Origin: Bacilli bacterium
Lineage (GTDB): Bacteria > Bacillota_I > Bacilli_A > RF39 > UBA660
Length of the DNA stretch: 64,000 nucleotides
Direction of reading: 5' to 3'
NCBI GenBank assembly: GCA_017541325.1
Contig: JAFXZI010000001.1
Span: 62,001 to 126,000, forward strand
A program made the position numbers and the translations under genes. Each line of letters opens with the position of its first letter. Positions within the stretch are counted from its first letter, which is position 1. The notes beneath the pieces were generated by a model. That model searched no databases, was not told where the DNA came from, and was given only the letters and a program-made list of their open reading frames with translations. Of this stretch, positions 35,209 through 44,097 are shown one piece after another.

Positions 35209-36147
35209 TTATTTATTTATCATATTACTTTCATAAAATAAAGGATACATTTCATAACCATTATTCTTTAAATAATTTATAAATTCTGGAAGTAGTGTTG
35301 TTGTATAACCATTATAATCATGAAATAAAATTACTTCTATTTTTCCATTAATACTATTTTTAAAATTACTCATCGCTTGTTCTTTTGAAGAAAGTTTTCC
35401 ACCATCTCCATCTTGAGCAGTCCAATCTACCCATCCATAATTTCTTTTTCTTAATTCCTCGATTATAGGAGTCTTTAATTTACCAGCAGTACTACTTCCT
35501 CCAGGAAATCTTACAATATTAGTAACATATCCATCAGTTAATTTCTTAACTAGTTCTTCTTGTTTTATAACTGCATCAATAAATGAATCTTTACTTTTGT
35601 ATAACCCTCTTCTTATACCATGAGTATATGTATGATTTGCGATAGTATGTCCTCGCTTTATATACTCTTTATAAAGAACCCAGCAGTTCTCTTCTTTTTT
35701 ATCAAAACAATTTTCTCCATTAGTATTAGTTGTAAAAAAAGTTGCTTTAACATTATATTTATCTAAGATATCTAAAACCTTATAAGTATTATAGTAAGGT
35801 CCATCATCAAAGGTTAAATAAGCTATTTTTCTATTACTTTTTCCTGATAAAATATTATCTTCTAGTATTTTTATTTCTTTATAGAAATTATTTTTAGTCT
35901 CTTTTAAAGTTTGATCTATATTTTGATAATAAGATATATCTTTATCTAATTTCTTTATATCACTATCTTTTTCTTTTATTTCTTTATCTATATCTTGTAT
36001 TTCTTTTGAAAGTTTAATTACCTCATTTTTATTATTTATAGTTTCTTTATTATAATTATATCCAAACCAAGTACTAGTTCCGATTATTAGAAGAAGAATT
36101 AAATATATTAAGAAGAACCCTTTACTTTTTCTACTTCTTTTTCCCAT
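35209..36147 (-). CDS. Polysaccharide (peptidoglycan) deacetylase, NodB family
   Basis: A 312-residue membrane-anchored enzyme. Transmembrane helix at 11-29, coiled coil at about 38-95, NodB domain from about 105. The motifs are TFDDGP (112-117, catalytic Asp114 and metal Asp115), metal-binding HTYTH (His172 and His176) and RFPGG (213-217). It probably removes acetyl groups from wall GlcNAc or MurNAc and confers lysozyme resistance (PgdA-like). Its first 40 nt overlap the end of the 88-residue gene upstream in another frame, with only a weak ribosome site, so translation is probably coupled. Confidence 0.9.
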   Translation of the reverse strand: MGKRSRKSKGFFLIYLILLLIIGTSTWFGYNYNKETINNKNEVIKLSKEIQDIDKEIKEKDSDIKKLDKDISYYQNIDQTLKETKNNFYKEIKILEDNILSGKSNRKIAYLTFDDGPYYNTYKVLDILDKYNVKATFFTTNTNGENCFDKKEENCWVLYKEYIKRGHTIANHTYTHGIRRGLYKSKDSFIDAVIKQEELVKKLTDGYVTNIVRFPGGSSTAGKLKTPIIEELRKRNYGWVDWTAQDGDGGKLSSKEQAMSNFKNSINGKIEVILFHDYNGYTTTLLPEFINYLKNNGYEMYPLFYESNMINK

Positions 36148-36374
36148 GTTTCTAAATCCTTTATTTTAGAAGAATTATCTTCTTTTATTTTTTTTATTTC
36201 TTCTTCTTTTTTATTTATTTCTTTCTTCTTATTATCTAATACTTTTTTTCTTTCTTCTAATATATCTTCTTCTTTAATATCTTTACTTTTTTGAAACTCT
36301 AAATAATTATATCCTAGATAACCAAACGATAATAACATTATAAGAATTAATAATACTAAAATAACCTTTTTCAT
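36108..36374 (-). CDS. Small membrane-anchored coiled-coil protein
   Basis: An 88-residue protein with a transmembrane helix (3-23), then an almost continuous Lys/Glu coiled coil. Topology matches the N terminus of the deacetylase that overlaps it by 40 nt, so the two may pair through their coiled coils or derive from duplication. A weak AGGA ribosome site precedes the ATG. It follows the LtaS-like gene by 17 nt. It could alternatively be a remnant, but the intact frame and start suggest it is expressed. Confidence 0.6.
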   Translation of the reverse strand: MKKVILVLLILIMLLSFGYLGYNYLEFQKSKDIKEEDILEERKKVLDNKKKEINKKEEEIKKIKEDNSSKIKDLETWEKEVEKVKGSS

Positions 36375-36391
36375 TTTATCAGTCCTATCTA

Positions 36392-38365
36392 TTAATTAAA
36401 TAAATATCTATAATAATCATTTTTAATAATTAGTTTACTTACATTTAATCTATTATTAACTATTGCGTTAGTATTTTTAACATAGTTTTCATCTACTATT
36501 TCACCATCATATGGAATAAATTCTTTTTTGTTAGAATAGTATCTTCCTTTATCAGTAATCCAACTATGATTACTAAATACAACTAATCCTTCATTAGTAG
36601 ACATAATATCTCTTCCTGTAAATAGTCTTGAATCATAATCTATTCCAAATAAATTATAAACAGTAGGAAGTACATCAGATGACATACATGGTTTTTTGAT
36701 ATGTGTCTCTTCTATTTTACTATTCCATAGTATTAAATTATTATGATTAACTTCCATAACAGCATCTCTTTTATAAGTAGATAGGCTATTAACTGTATTC
36801 AAGTCAAGCGCATATGGATAATGATCTGCTAGTAAAACTATTACAGTATTATCAAGTTTTCCAGCTTTTTCTAATTCTTGTAATAAACGTTTTAATGCTC
36901 TATCTAATTCTATTTGCGTTGCAACATATGCCTTTGCATTTTCATTAAGTTTTAAATTACTAACAAGTTTTCTATTCTTATATGCCATATAATTATCATC
37001 AAAAGTATAAGCAAAATGTCCTGATACAGTCATATAATATGCCATAAATGGTTTATCACTATTTATATAATCAGGAATTGTTACTTTCATCATTTCATCG
37101 TCACTTCCAGGCCAAGTTTTACAATTCATTCTCTTTTGAAGTCCATTTCCACAGCCTAAGTAATTAGTAAATCCTTGAGTCTTTATATATTTGTGACGAT
37201 CTTGGAATCCATACCAGTTATCATGATAAGCATATGTATTATAACCAAGCTTCTTATAAGTAGTCGCAAGTCCATATGGGAAGTAATTTGTTCCATTTCT
37301 CCACTTCTTTAAAATACTTCCATCTGGAAATAATCCTGTTAAACTTTGAAATTCTCCTCCAATTGTCGATAAAACATTTGGTGTATAATAATTATCAAAA
37401 ACAAATCCCGTATGAGTTAATTTATATAAAGTTGGAGTTAACTCTTCTGATACACCTATTTCACTAAAACTTTCTGCCGTAATATAAATTAAGTTATATC
37501 CTTTAAATATCCCAGTATACTCGTTTTTCAAACTACCACTTGTACTCTTCATATAATCATTAATCTTTTTTATTTCTCCATTACTAGTTGGTTTATCAAA
37601 ATTAATATTTAGTACATTTGGTTCATAAACTATTTCTTTTTCCTCTTCTTCTTTTTCTTTATCTTTTATAGTAGGTTCTTCTACTTGAACTATTTTTTCT
37701 TCAAATCCAAAAATAATTCTATAAACATCTATTGTATAACTATTAAGTACTCCTATCTTTTCTATATTAAGATTTATAGAATTAATATCATTATATAAAT
37801 AATGCAATCCACCATCTATTCCTTTAGATTTATTTATTCTAAAGATAAACCCAAATAATACTAATCCAAATAATAATATATATATTACATATCCTAGTAC
37901 TTTTACTCTTTCATACTTTATTTTCTTTCTAAATATAATATGCACTGCTAAATAAATAATAAAAGGAAGCATAAATGTTAAAATATATAAAATATTTGCA
38001 AAAATACATTTAAATGCTTGAGATGCAAAACTTTCTAATTGATCTCCTAGTCCTAACACTTCAAATGAAAAAAACACTTTAAATATATTATAGAATACTA
38101 ACTGAGTACTATATAATATTCCTAGTGCAAAAAGAATTATACATGTTAGTATATTGTTTCCTTTTGTTTTGAATAAACCAGTAATAATAGAAAAAACAAA
38201 AGAAGATAGTACACTAAAGAATAAAATATTTATTACATTTTCAATACTAAATTTATTAAATATAAAGATAATAAACATAAATTCTAAAAATAATATACTA
38301 ACTAAAAAAACAATAAACCTAATTATTGCATTACTTAATTTTTGATTTTTTAAAAACGTCTTCAT
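36392..38365 (-). CDS. LtaS-like phosphoglycerol transferase (sulfatase fold)
   Basis: A 657-residue membrane enzyme with five N-terminal transmembrane helices and an extracellular sulfatase-like domain. Metal-binding Glu298 (TAESF) and catalytic Thr334 (NVLSTIGGE) match LtaS and related synthases; LADHYPYALD supplies further ligands. It builds glycerol-phosphate polymers (lipoteichoic acid) or modifies other glycans at the outer face of the membrane. The second ATG (38365) has AAGG 8 nt before it and is preferred over 38371. It heads an envelope operon with the 88-residue protein and the deacetylase. Confidence 0.88.
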   Translation of the reverse strand: MKTFLKNQKLSNAIIRFIVFLVSILFLEFMFIIFIFNKFSIENVINILFFSVLSSFVFSIITGLFKTKGNNILTCIILFALGILYSTQLVFYNIFKVFFSFEVLGLGDQLESFASQAFKCIFANILYILTFMLPFIIYLAVHIIFRKKIKYERVKVLGYVIYILLFGLVLFGFIFRINKSKGIDGGLHYLYNDINSINLNIEKIGVLNSYTIDVYRIIFGFEEKIVQVEEPTIKDKEKEEEEKEIVYEPNVLNINFDKPTSNGEIKKINDYMKSTSGSLKNEYTGIFKGYNLIYITAESFSEIGVSEELTPTLYKLTHTGFVFDNYYTPNVLSTIGGEFQSLTGLFPDGSILKKWRNGTNYFPYGLATTYKKLGYNTYAYHDNWYGFQDRHKYIKTQGFTNYLGCGNGLQKRMNCKTWPGSDDEMMKVTIPDYINSDKPFMAYYMTVSGHFAYTFDDNYMAYKNRKLVSNLKLNENAKAYVATQIELDRALKRLLQELEKAGKLDNTVIVLLADHYPYALDLNTVNSLSTYKRDAVMEVNHNNLILWNSKIEETHIKKPCMSSDVLPTVYNLFGIDYDSRLFTGRDIMSTNEGLVVFSNHSWITDKGRYYSNKKEFIPYDGEIVDENYVKNTNAIVNNRLNVSKLIIKNDYYRYLFN

Positions 38366-38435
38366 AATCATTACCTTCGAGAAATATTATAGCACAAAAA
38401 AATAATTAGTTAATAAGTTAAATTTAAAAAATATA

Positions 38436-38444
38436 TGTTATAAT
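38436..38444 (+). promoter_or_regulatory. Extended -10 promoter for the M15 peptidase gene
   Basis: TGTTATAAT (TGn plus TATAAT) lies 23 nt before the ATG at 38468. The -35 region is weak, as expected for an extended -10 promoter. Confidence 0.5.
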
Positions 38445-38467
38445 TCTTTTAGGATAGGTGATAAATT

Positions 38468-39472
38468 ATGTATTTAAGTGTTTGTGATAAAAGTAGTACC
38501 TTATCAGTAATACTTATGATTAAGAACGCTATTACTATATTTAAATTATTAATACCTGCAATATTAGTAATAGTTAGTGCTTATGATTTATTTCATACGG
38601 TAATAGATTTAAGAAATAAAGTATATCCAAAAATTATTAAAAGAATGATTGCCTTAGTATGTATATTCTTCGTACCAACAATTCTTAGTTTATTCTTAGA
38701 TTTATTAGGCACTTCTGATATCTTCAGTTCATCTTGTTGGACTAATGCTAATCCAACTACAATAGCCGTTTTAAAAAATCAAGAACAAGTAGAAGCTGAT
38801 GCTGAAGAAGCTGCTAAAAAGAAAGAAAATAAAAAAGCTGCTGAAGAAAGAAAAAAGCGAGAAGAAGCAAGAGAAAAGATCAGAAAGCAAAATGAAAAGA
38901 AAGCTGAAGAAGCTAAGAAGAAGAAAGAAGAAGAAGAAAGAAAGAGAAGACAACAACAAGGAAATAATGGTGGTGTTACAGTAGATGATCCAACCTTCTT
39001 ACATGAATCTGGAACTGATGGACAAGTAGATGTAATAAATGGAATATTCTATAAACCAGCTGGTAACAGAGCAGGAACTGCTGGAACTAAAGGAAGTGCT
39101 CCTTATGGATACAATAAATTCTTCTATAATAGATTAAAAGCCTTCACAGATGCTGCTAAAGCTGCAGGTCATACAGTAAATATGGGAACTACTGAAGATG
39201 TTGCTTGGCGACCAATAGAAAGACAACAATATTTTTATAATTGTTATATAAATCAAAATTGTAATAACGGTAACCTAGCTGCTGTACCTGGAACTGGAAA
39301 TCATGGTTGGGGACTAGCATCTGACTTAAATTTTGGAAACTATAATGATATCTTATGGGCGCATGATAACTGTAGTAGATTTGGATTAAGATTTTCCGTT
39401 TGTAACAATATTAGAAGCGGAGACTGCACAGAAAACTGGCATATTGAACCAACAACAATTAAAACAAAGTAG
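38468..39472 (+). CDS. M15 (VanY-type) peptidase with N-terminal membrane module
   Basis: A 334-residue protein. Residues 1-102 form a module with two to three helices, FVPTILSLFLDLL and a CWTNANPTTI end, closely matched in the L,D-transpeptidase at 44098. An Ala/Lys/Glu coiled coil (103-162) follows, then the M15 domain (about 190-334) with zinc ligands His279 and Asp286 (GNHGWGLASD) and His325 (ENWHIEP). It probably trims peptidoglycan stem peptides as a D,D-carboxypeptidase or endopeptidase, with the coiled coil spanning toward the wall. Start supported by AGGTGA. It is followed after 7 nt by the 39480 gene. Confidence 0.88.
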   Translation: MYLSVCDKSSTLSVILMIKNAITIFKLLIPAILVIVSAYDLFHTVIDLRNKVYPKIIKRMIALVCIFFVPTILSLFLDLLGTSDIFSSSCWTNANPTTIAVLKNQEQVEADAEEAAKKKENKKAAEERKKREEAREKIRKQNEKKAEEAKKKKEEEERKRRQQQGNNGGVTVDDPTFLHESGTDGQVDVINGIFYKPAGNRAGTAGTKGSAPYGYNKFFYNRLKAFTDAAKAAGHTVNMGTTEDVAWRPIERQQYFYNCYINQNCNNGNLAAVPGTGNHGWGLASDLNFGNYNDILWAHDNCSRFGLRFSVCNNIRSGDCTENWHIEPTTIKTK

Positions 39473-39479
39473 GTGAATT

Positions 39480-40142
39480 ATGAAAAAGAATATTATTATT
39501 ATCGCTATAGTAATTGTAATACTTTCAATTATTACATTAGTACTTACTAAAGAAAAAAATAAAAATCACAAAACTTTATCAGAACATAATTACGTTATTG
39601 AAAAAGAAACAGATTTTACAAATAATGATTTAATAGGAAAACTACCTATAATAAATCTTAATAGTAAAGATATTCAAAAAATAAATAATGAAATTATGAA
39701 AGAATACTATGAATGTGCCTATGGTGAAGATGATGTTTTCTACTATGAATATTCAGTATATAAAGATATATTATCTATAATGATTAGAGTTACTAAAGCA
39801 GATGATACCCAATATGGTACAATAGAATATCATTTCTATAATATAAATGTTAAAAATGAAAAACAATTAAAAGATGAAGAACTTCTTAAATATTTAAAAG
39901 TATCTAATGATGATTTAGAAAGTGCAATTAATAAAAAACTTAAAAGTTATTATGATAAAGACGATTTAAATAAAGATATGTCATATGATGAATATATTAA
40001 ATATATTAAATATTCATCAAGTAATAATAATTTAGTTATATTAAAGAATAATTTATATGTATATACTACTTTTAGTTTAACAAGATCTTTAATAGATTAT
40101 CCTGGAAATATTAATGAAATAGAAGTTAAGAAACTAAAATAA
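39480..40142 (+). CDS. Membrane-anchored extracytoplasmic protein, unknown
   Basis: A 220-residue protein with an N-terminal helix (4-22) and an extracellular alpha/beta domain. The segment INLNSKDIQKINNEIMKEY followed by a beta-rich region resembles the DUF3298/DUF4163 type found beside wall enzymes such as PdaC; this is a tentative likeness. It is co-transcribed with the M15 peptidase (7-nt gap, AGGTGA before the ATG), so a role in wall metabolism is plausible. Confidence 0.65.
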   Translation: MKKNIIIIAIVIVILSIITLVLTKEKNKNHKTLSEHNYVIEKETDFTNNDLIGKLPIINLNSKDIQKINNEIMKEYYECAYGEDDVFYYEYSVYKDILSIMIRVTKADDTQYGTIEYHFYNINVKNEKQLKDEELLKYLKVSNDDLESAINKKLKSYYDKDDLNKDMSYDEYIKYIKYSSSNNNLVILKNNLYVYTTFSLTRSLIDYPGNINEIEVKKLK

Positions 40143-40169
40143 AAAAAGAGTTAATTATTAACTCTTTTT
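40141..40169. terminator. Bidirectional terminator between 39480 and 40158 genes
   Basis: An 11-nt stem AAAAGAGTTAA/TTAACTCTTTT with a TTA loop has A and T tracts on the two sides, serving convergent genes. Confidence 0.8.
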
Positions 40170-41609
40170 CTTATCACTTAAACTATCTGTTGCTTCTTCT
40201 AAAGTCATATCTGGGTCAGTAGTACCTCTTTCACTAATTATAGTTTCATCACTTAAATTAGATACAAAATCCAGTTTATCTTTATCAACAATAGTACCTT
40301 CCATATTAACTCCATCAAAATTATCCATAGTATGATATATTCCTCTTAAATCACTATAAGATAAATCTTTATTAAATACAGTTTGTGGATCTATATTAGC
40401 ATTAGTATAAGCAAGACATTCTGTATGATCTAATTTTACTCCTGAAAAATCTATAAGAGATAAATCTGCATATCTTAGTAAATGATTATCTCTAAAGAAT
40501 GGATCTATTTCTTTATGTCCATCTACTTCTATAAATAATATATCTGGAGTTATAGGAATCATCTTTTTACCAGCAAAAGGATTATCATCACCAAGTTTTT
40601 CATATTCAGCGATTTGTTCTAAATATTTTTTATAAAGGAATATTATTTCTTGATGAGTTTTTTCTACTGCTTTTTTAGCTTCTTCTTTTCTCTCTTCTGC
40701 TTTTTTTGTTTCTTCTAAAAGTTCTTTTCTCTTTCTTGCTTCTTCTTGTTCTGCTAGTACTCTTTTTCTATCATTTTTTGCTTTTTCTAGTTCAGCTTGA
40801 TATTCAGGACTAGTTTCATATAAAAGTTTAAATTCTGTATAATCTAATACATTTATTAATTTACTACTAAGCATATATTTATCTATATCAGGATAATCTG
40901 TAACATCTATTAATTTTCCTTTAAATAACATATATCTTTTATCATTTATAAAAATACTATTATAAGAATAATCAAATTCATCTAAACTACATAATGGTCT
41001 TAATTCACTATGAGATTTATCATATAAATATATTTCTCCATCTTTATAACAAATAATATTCCCGTTATAATCTAGTATTGGTTTTACATCTAGTACTATT
41101 CCATTATAAACATATTTAGTTTTAAAAAATCCTTCTTCTGAAGCAGTTTTAATACCTTCTCTTCTAGGCATCATTTTTGGTTCTTCTTCATCTGGTACTG
41201 ATTCTCCTGGTTTTATTTGTCTTACTATATCACCTTTAAAGTCCGCAATAAATAAATTATTACCAGATTTACCAAGTAATTTATTATCTCCTATAATAGT
41301 ATATGTACTACTATCTAATTTATGACTTTCTCCAGTTTTAATATTTACAATAAAAGAATCTGCATCAAAATCATATGAATGAAATTTATGGGCTATAACA
41401 TGTCCATATTTAGGAAAAGAAGATACATATGAATAATCTCTCCATAATCTATACTTTTCTCCAAGTAATGGTGAATAAATAACTATTTGTCCATTAATAT
41501 CTGTAGTTGTTTGATATTCTATTTCACTTGTAGTAGGTTCAATATCTTCACCTATCTCTATAAGAATAGAACTTAAATATTTTTGATATGCTTCTCTTGC
41601 AGATTCCAT
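40158..41609 (-). CDS. Soluble protein with coiled coil and pentapeptide-like C terminus
   Basis: A 483-residue protein with no signal peptide. Residues about 20-270 have short beta repeats (GDNKLLGKSGNNLFIAD, DIDKYMLSSK) of unknown fold. A long charged coiled coil follows (about 270-335). The C-terminal part (about 375-440) has A(D/N)L-like pentapeptide rows such as LRYADLSLIDFSGVKLD and DLSYSDLRG, suggesting a short quadrilateral helix. ATG 41609 is chosen (AGAGGTG 6 nt before) over the GTG at 41618. Function unknown. Monocistronic and divergent from the mscS gene. Confidence 0.65.
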   Translation of the reverse strand: MESAREAYQKYLSSILIEIGEDIEPTTSEIEYQTTTDINGQIVIYSPLLGEKYRLWRDYSYVSSFPKYGHVIAHKFHSYDFDADSFIVNIKTGESHKLDSSTYTIIGDNKLLGKSGNNLFIADFKGDIVRQIKPGESVPDEEEPKMMPRREGIKTASEEGFFKTKYVYNGIVLDVKPILDYNGNIICYKDGEIYLYDKSHSELRPLCSLDEFDYSYNSIFINDKRYMLFKGKLIDVTDYPDIDKYMLSSKLINVLDYTEFKLLYETSPEYQAELEKAKNDRKRVLAEQEEARKRKELLEETKKAEERKEEAKKAVEKTHQEIIFLYKKYLEQIAEYEKLGDDNPFAGKKMIPITPDILFIEVDGHKEIDPFFRDNHLLRYADLSLIDFSGVKLDHTECLAYTNANIDPQTVFNKDLSYSDLRGIYHTMDNFDGVNMEGTIVDKDKLDFVSNLSDETIISERGTTDPDMTLEEATDSLSDKKKS

Positions 41610-41650
41610 AATATTCACCTCTATAATTACTATATCACATTTAATTTTAT

Positions 41651-41679
41651 TTGTAATTATTTAAAAAATGTGGTATCAT
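41651..41679 (+). promoter_or_regulatory. Promoter of the mscS gene
   Basis: TTGTAA (41651-41656), a 17-bp spacer and TATCAT (41674-41679), with TGG immediately before the -10, make an extended -10 promoter. Transcription should start near 41686, which rules out a coding start at 41668 and supports the ATG at 41704. Confidence 0.6.
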
Positions 41680-41703
41680 GGAGGTTCGCGAGGTGATGAA
41701 GAG

Positions 41704-42561
41704 ATGAAATTACTTAATTATGTATTAGCATTTGATTATAGTAAATATTTTATTATGATCGGTAGATCATTACTTATATTATTATTCTTTAAAGTATTAA
41801 AAATGATCGTTACATTTATAACTACTAAATGGGTAAGAAGAAGTAAAACAAGATTTATGTTCCATCAAACTATAAATGTTTTACTAAATATTATTTGTGT
41901 TATATTCCTATTCTTATTATGGCTTCCATATTTAAAAAATATATTAACTGTTATTTCATTTATTTCAGCAGGAATCACTATAGCTATTAGAGATATAATA
42001 TTAAACTTATTCGCAGGTCTTTATATAAAAACCAAAAAACCATTTAAACTAGAAGATAGAATAAGTATAGATGGAGTTACAGGAGATGTAGTACTAATTA
42101 ACAATTTTTCTTTTAAAATACTAGAAGTAGGAGATAGAATAAATGGAGAACAAAGTAGTGGTTTAATAATAAATGTTCCTAATTCTTTTGTTTTTTCTCA
42201 TACTTTAAAAAACTATAATACTGCTTTTAAATATATATGGGACGAAATAACTATTAAATTAGATATAAATGCAGATTTAGAAAAAAATAAAAAAGAAATA
42301 ATGAAAATAATTAATTCCAATGAAATAGTATCTGAAATACCTAGAAAGATGGAAAAAGAAATAAGAGATGCTACTGTAGATTATAGAATTTATTATAATC
42401 ACTTAGAACCAATTATTTATACTAAAGTAAATGATAATCATATAGAACTAAATTTAAGATTTTTAACACATCCTAAAAAGACTAGAATTATAGAAGATTA
42501 TCTATGGACTAATATATTAAAAAAATATAAAGCAAAAAAAATAAATCTATTTGTAGATTAA
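41704..42561 (+). CDS. mscS: Small-conductance mechanosensitive channel, MscS family
   Basis: A 285-residue membrane protein with three helices. The pore and beta-domain signature ISAGITIAIRDIILNLFAGL followed by KPFKLEDRISIDGVTGDV is diagnostic of MscS channels, which open on membrane tension to release solutes in hypo-osmotic shock. The C-terminal part matches the usual cytosolic vestibule. The start at 41704 is favoured by AGGTGA 8 nt upstream and by the promoter position. Monocistronic. Confidence 0.9.
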   Translation: MKLLNYVLAFDYSKYFIMIGRSLLILLFFKVLKMIVTFITTKWVRRSKTRFMFHQTINVLLNIICVIFLFLLWLPYLKNILTVISFISAGITIAIRDIILNLFAGLYIKTKKPFKLEDRISIDGVTGDVVLINNFSFKILEVGDRINGEQSSGLIINVPNSFVFSHTLKNYNTAFKYIWDEITIKLDINADLEKNKKEIMKIINSNEIVSEIPRKMEKEIRDATVDYRIYYNHLEPIIYTKVNDNHIELNLRFLTHPKKTRIIEDYLWTNILKKYKAKKINLFVD

Positions 42562-42584
42562 GAATCTAACAAATAGATTTTTTT
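42543..42584 (+). terminator. Terminator of the mscS gene
   Basis: A long stem AAATCTATTTGT-AGATT/AATCTAACAAATAGATTT with one bulge and an AAG loop is followed by seven T. Confidence 0.88.
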
Positions 42585-42591
42585 AATTATT

Positions 42592-43395
42592 CTAACCAAC
42601 TAACCATTTATATTTTTTAACACTATATAATGGAATAAATGGCAATAATATAGGTGTTTTTTTAACATATTTTTGATATTCATTATCATCTTTATATGTT
42701 CTATCTTGTCTTAATTCTAGTCTTCTTGCACCACTAAACATTATATAGACTATTGCTAAAAATCCAATTATAGAAATGATTAGTTGCCCAATACTATCAA
42801 ATGTTGAAAATCCAGTTATGAATACTCCTAACCATATTATTAGTTCTCCTAAATAATTTGGACACCTTACTATTTTATATAGTCCTATTCTACAAAATGT
42901 ATTTGGATTTTTTTTCTTTGATTTATTTTTTTGATAATCTGATAATGATTCAATAATAATTCCAATTGTTGTAATAATCATTCCTATAATAAAGCAAGTA
43001 TCAACTCCATCTTTATTAACAAATCTATAAATTATTGGAGATGTCATTAATATATATAATAATGCACACGTTAACCATAACATTATTTTTATAAATATAG
43101 ACATATTTTTACCATCTGATATTTCTGTTTTCATTTTTTTGTTATAAGATTTACTTTTTATTTCCCTTAGAGCTAAAAATCCTCCTAATCTTAAACCATA
43201 TATTATTAGAATAATACTTGATATTATTAATGCTGGGTTCATTTGTTCTCTAAATAGTACTAAATTCATAATTCCTATAATAACAATAGAAAAACCGTAT
43301 CCTAAAGATATAAACCATATATACTTTTTAAAGCCAATTAAACATATAATTAGTACAGCTATAAAAATTATTAATATTTCATTTGTTATTATCAT
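42592..43395 (-). CDS. DUF1295/isoprenylcysteine-methyltransferase-like membrane protein
   Basis: A 267-residue protein with about six transmembrane helices. GLYKIVRCPNYLGELIIWLG (about 170-190) and the following SGARRLE and YQKYVKKTPILLP are typical of DUF1295/steroid 5-alpha-reductase and ICMT-like proteins, which act on lipid substrates using a cytosolic cofactor site. The exact substrate is unknown. The ATG at 43395 has AAGGTGA 6 nt upstream and is preferred over the TTG at 43401. It follows the 43429 gene by 33 nt. Confidence 0.8.
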   Translation of the reverse strand: MIITNEILIIFIAVLIICLIGFKKYIWFISLGYGFSIVIIGIMNLVLFREQMNPALIISSIILIIYGLRLGGFLALREIKSKSYNKKMKTEISDGKNMSIFIKIMLWLTCALLYILMTSPIIYRFVNKDGVDTCFIIGMIITTIGIIIESLSDYQKNKSKKKNPNTFCRIGLYKIVRCPNYLGELIIWLGVFITGFSTFDSIGQLIISIIGFLAIVYIMFSGARRLELRQDRTYKDDNEYQKYVKKTPILLPFIPLYSVKKYKWLVG

Positions 43396-43428
43396 ATTCA
43401 ATCACCTTCTATAATACTTCACTAAAAA

Positions 43429-44082
43429 TTAATTAGAAATTATAATATTAGAAAAACTACGTAGATAATATCCTTCTTTATCATAAGAGAATTTTATATT
43501 CCATTCATATTTTTCATCTTCATTAATATTATTTTCTATATATTTTAATTGAATACTATCGTCATACTTTTGATAATTAATTAAATCTAATTTAATATCA
43601 TCAAAATCTACTGAATTAAAGCAATAACTTTTCTTTTTTTTATCATATAAATATTCTTTAACTTCATTAGAAAAGACTCTCTTTTTTATTCTAAAATACT
43701 TATATAACATTTCTTTTAAAAAATCTTCTTTAATACAAGCTGATGCATTATTATTTGTTAAAAATATATAAGTAAGATTTAATAATTCTAATTCTTCCAT
43801 ATCTTTAATAACTATTTCTTCATCAGTAAATGGAGAACTATAAAGACTATATCCAAGAATTAATGAATAAGATAGTTTTTTAATATATTCTTTTTCTTCT
43901 ATTTGATTTTCAATAGGTTTTTGTTTCAATTCTACATAATTATTATTAATTTTTTCTAAATCATCATAATTACCAATCGTTTTATAATCTTTATACGGAT
44001 CTTTTTTATTATTAATTAAACAAATAATAATAATAAAAATAATAATTAATATAGATATAGTTATTATTAATTTCTTTTGCAC
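43429..44082 (-). CDS. Membrane-anchored extracytoplasmic protein, unknown
   Basis: A 217-residue protein with a single N-terminal helix (4-23), then an extracytoplasmic part rich in Lys, Glu, Asn and Tyr. No family is recognised. It lies 15 nt downstream of the L,D-transpeptidase gene, so it is co-transcribed with it, paralleling the 39480 gene behind the M15 peptidase. This repeated arrangement hints at an accessory role to the wall enzyme. Confidence 0.65.
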   Translation of the reverse strand: MQKKLIITISILIIIFIIIICLINNKKDPYKDYKTIGNYDDLEKINNNYVELKQKPIENQIEEKEYIKKLSYSLILGYSLYSSPFTDEEIVIKDMEELELLNLTYIFLTNNNASACIKEDFLKEMLYKYFRIKKRVFSNEVKEYLYDKKKKSYCFNSVDFDDIKLDLINYQKYDDSIQLKYIENNINEDEKYEWNIKFSYDKEGYYLRSFSNIIISN

Positions 44083-44097
44083 ATTATCACTTTCCTT

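Noticed and set aside
41668-41703. Upstream start of the mscS gene at 41668
   Set aside because: The predicted -10 box (41674-41679) lies inside this stretch, so it would not be transcribed; the ATG at 41704 has a proper ribosome site.
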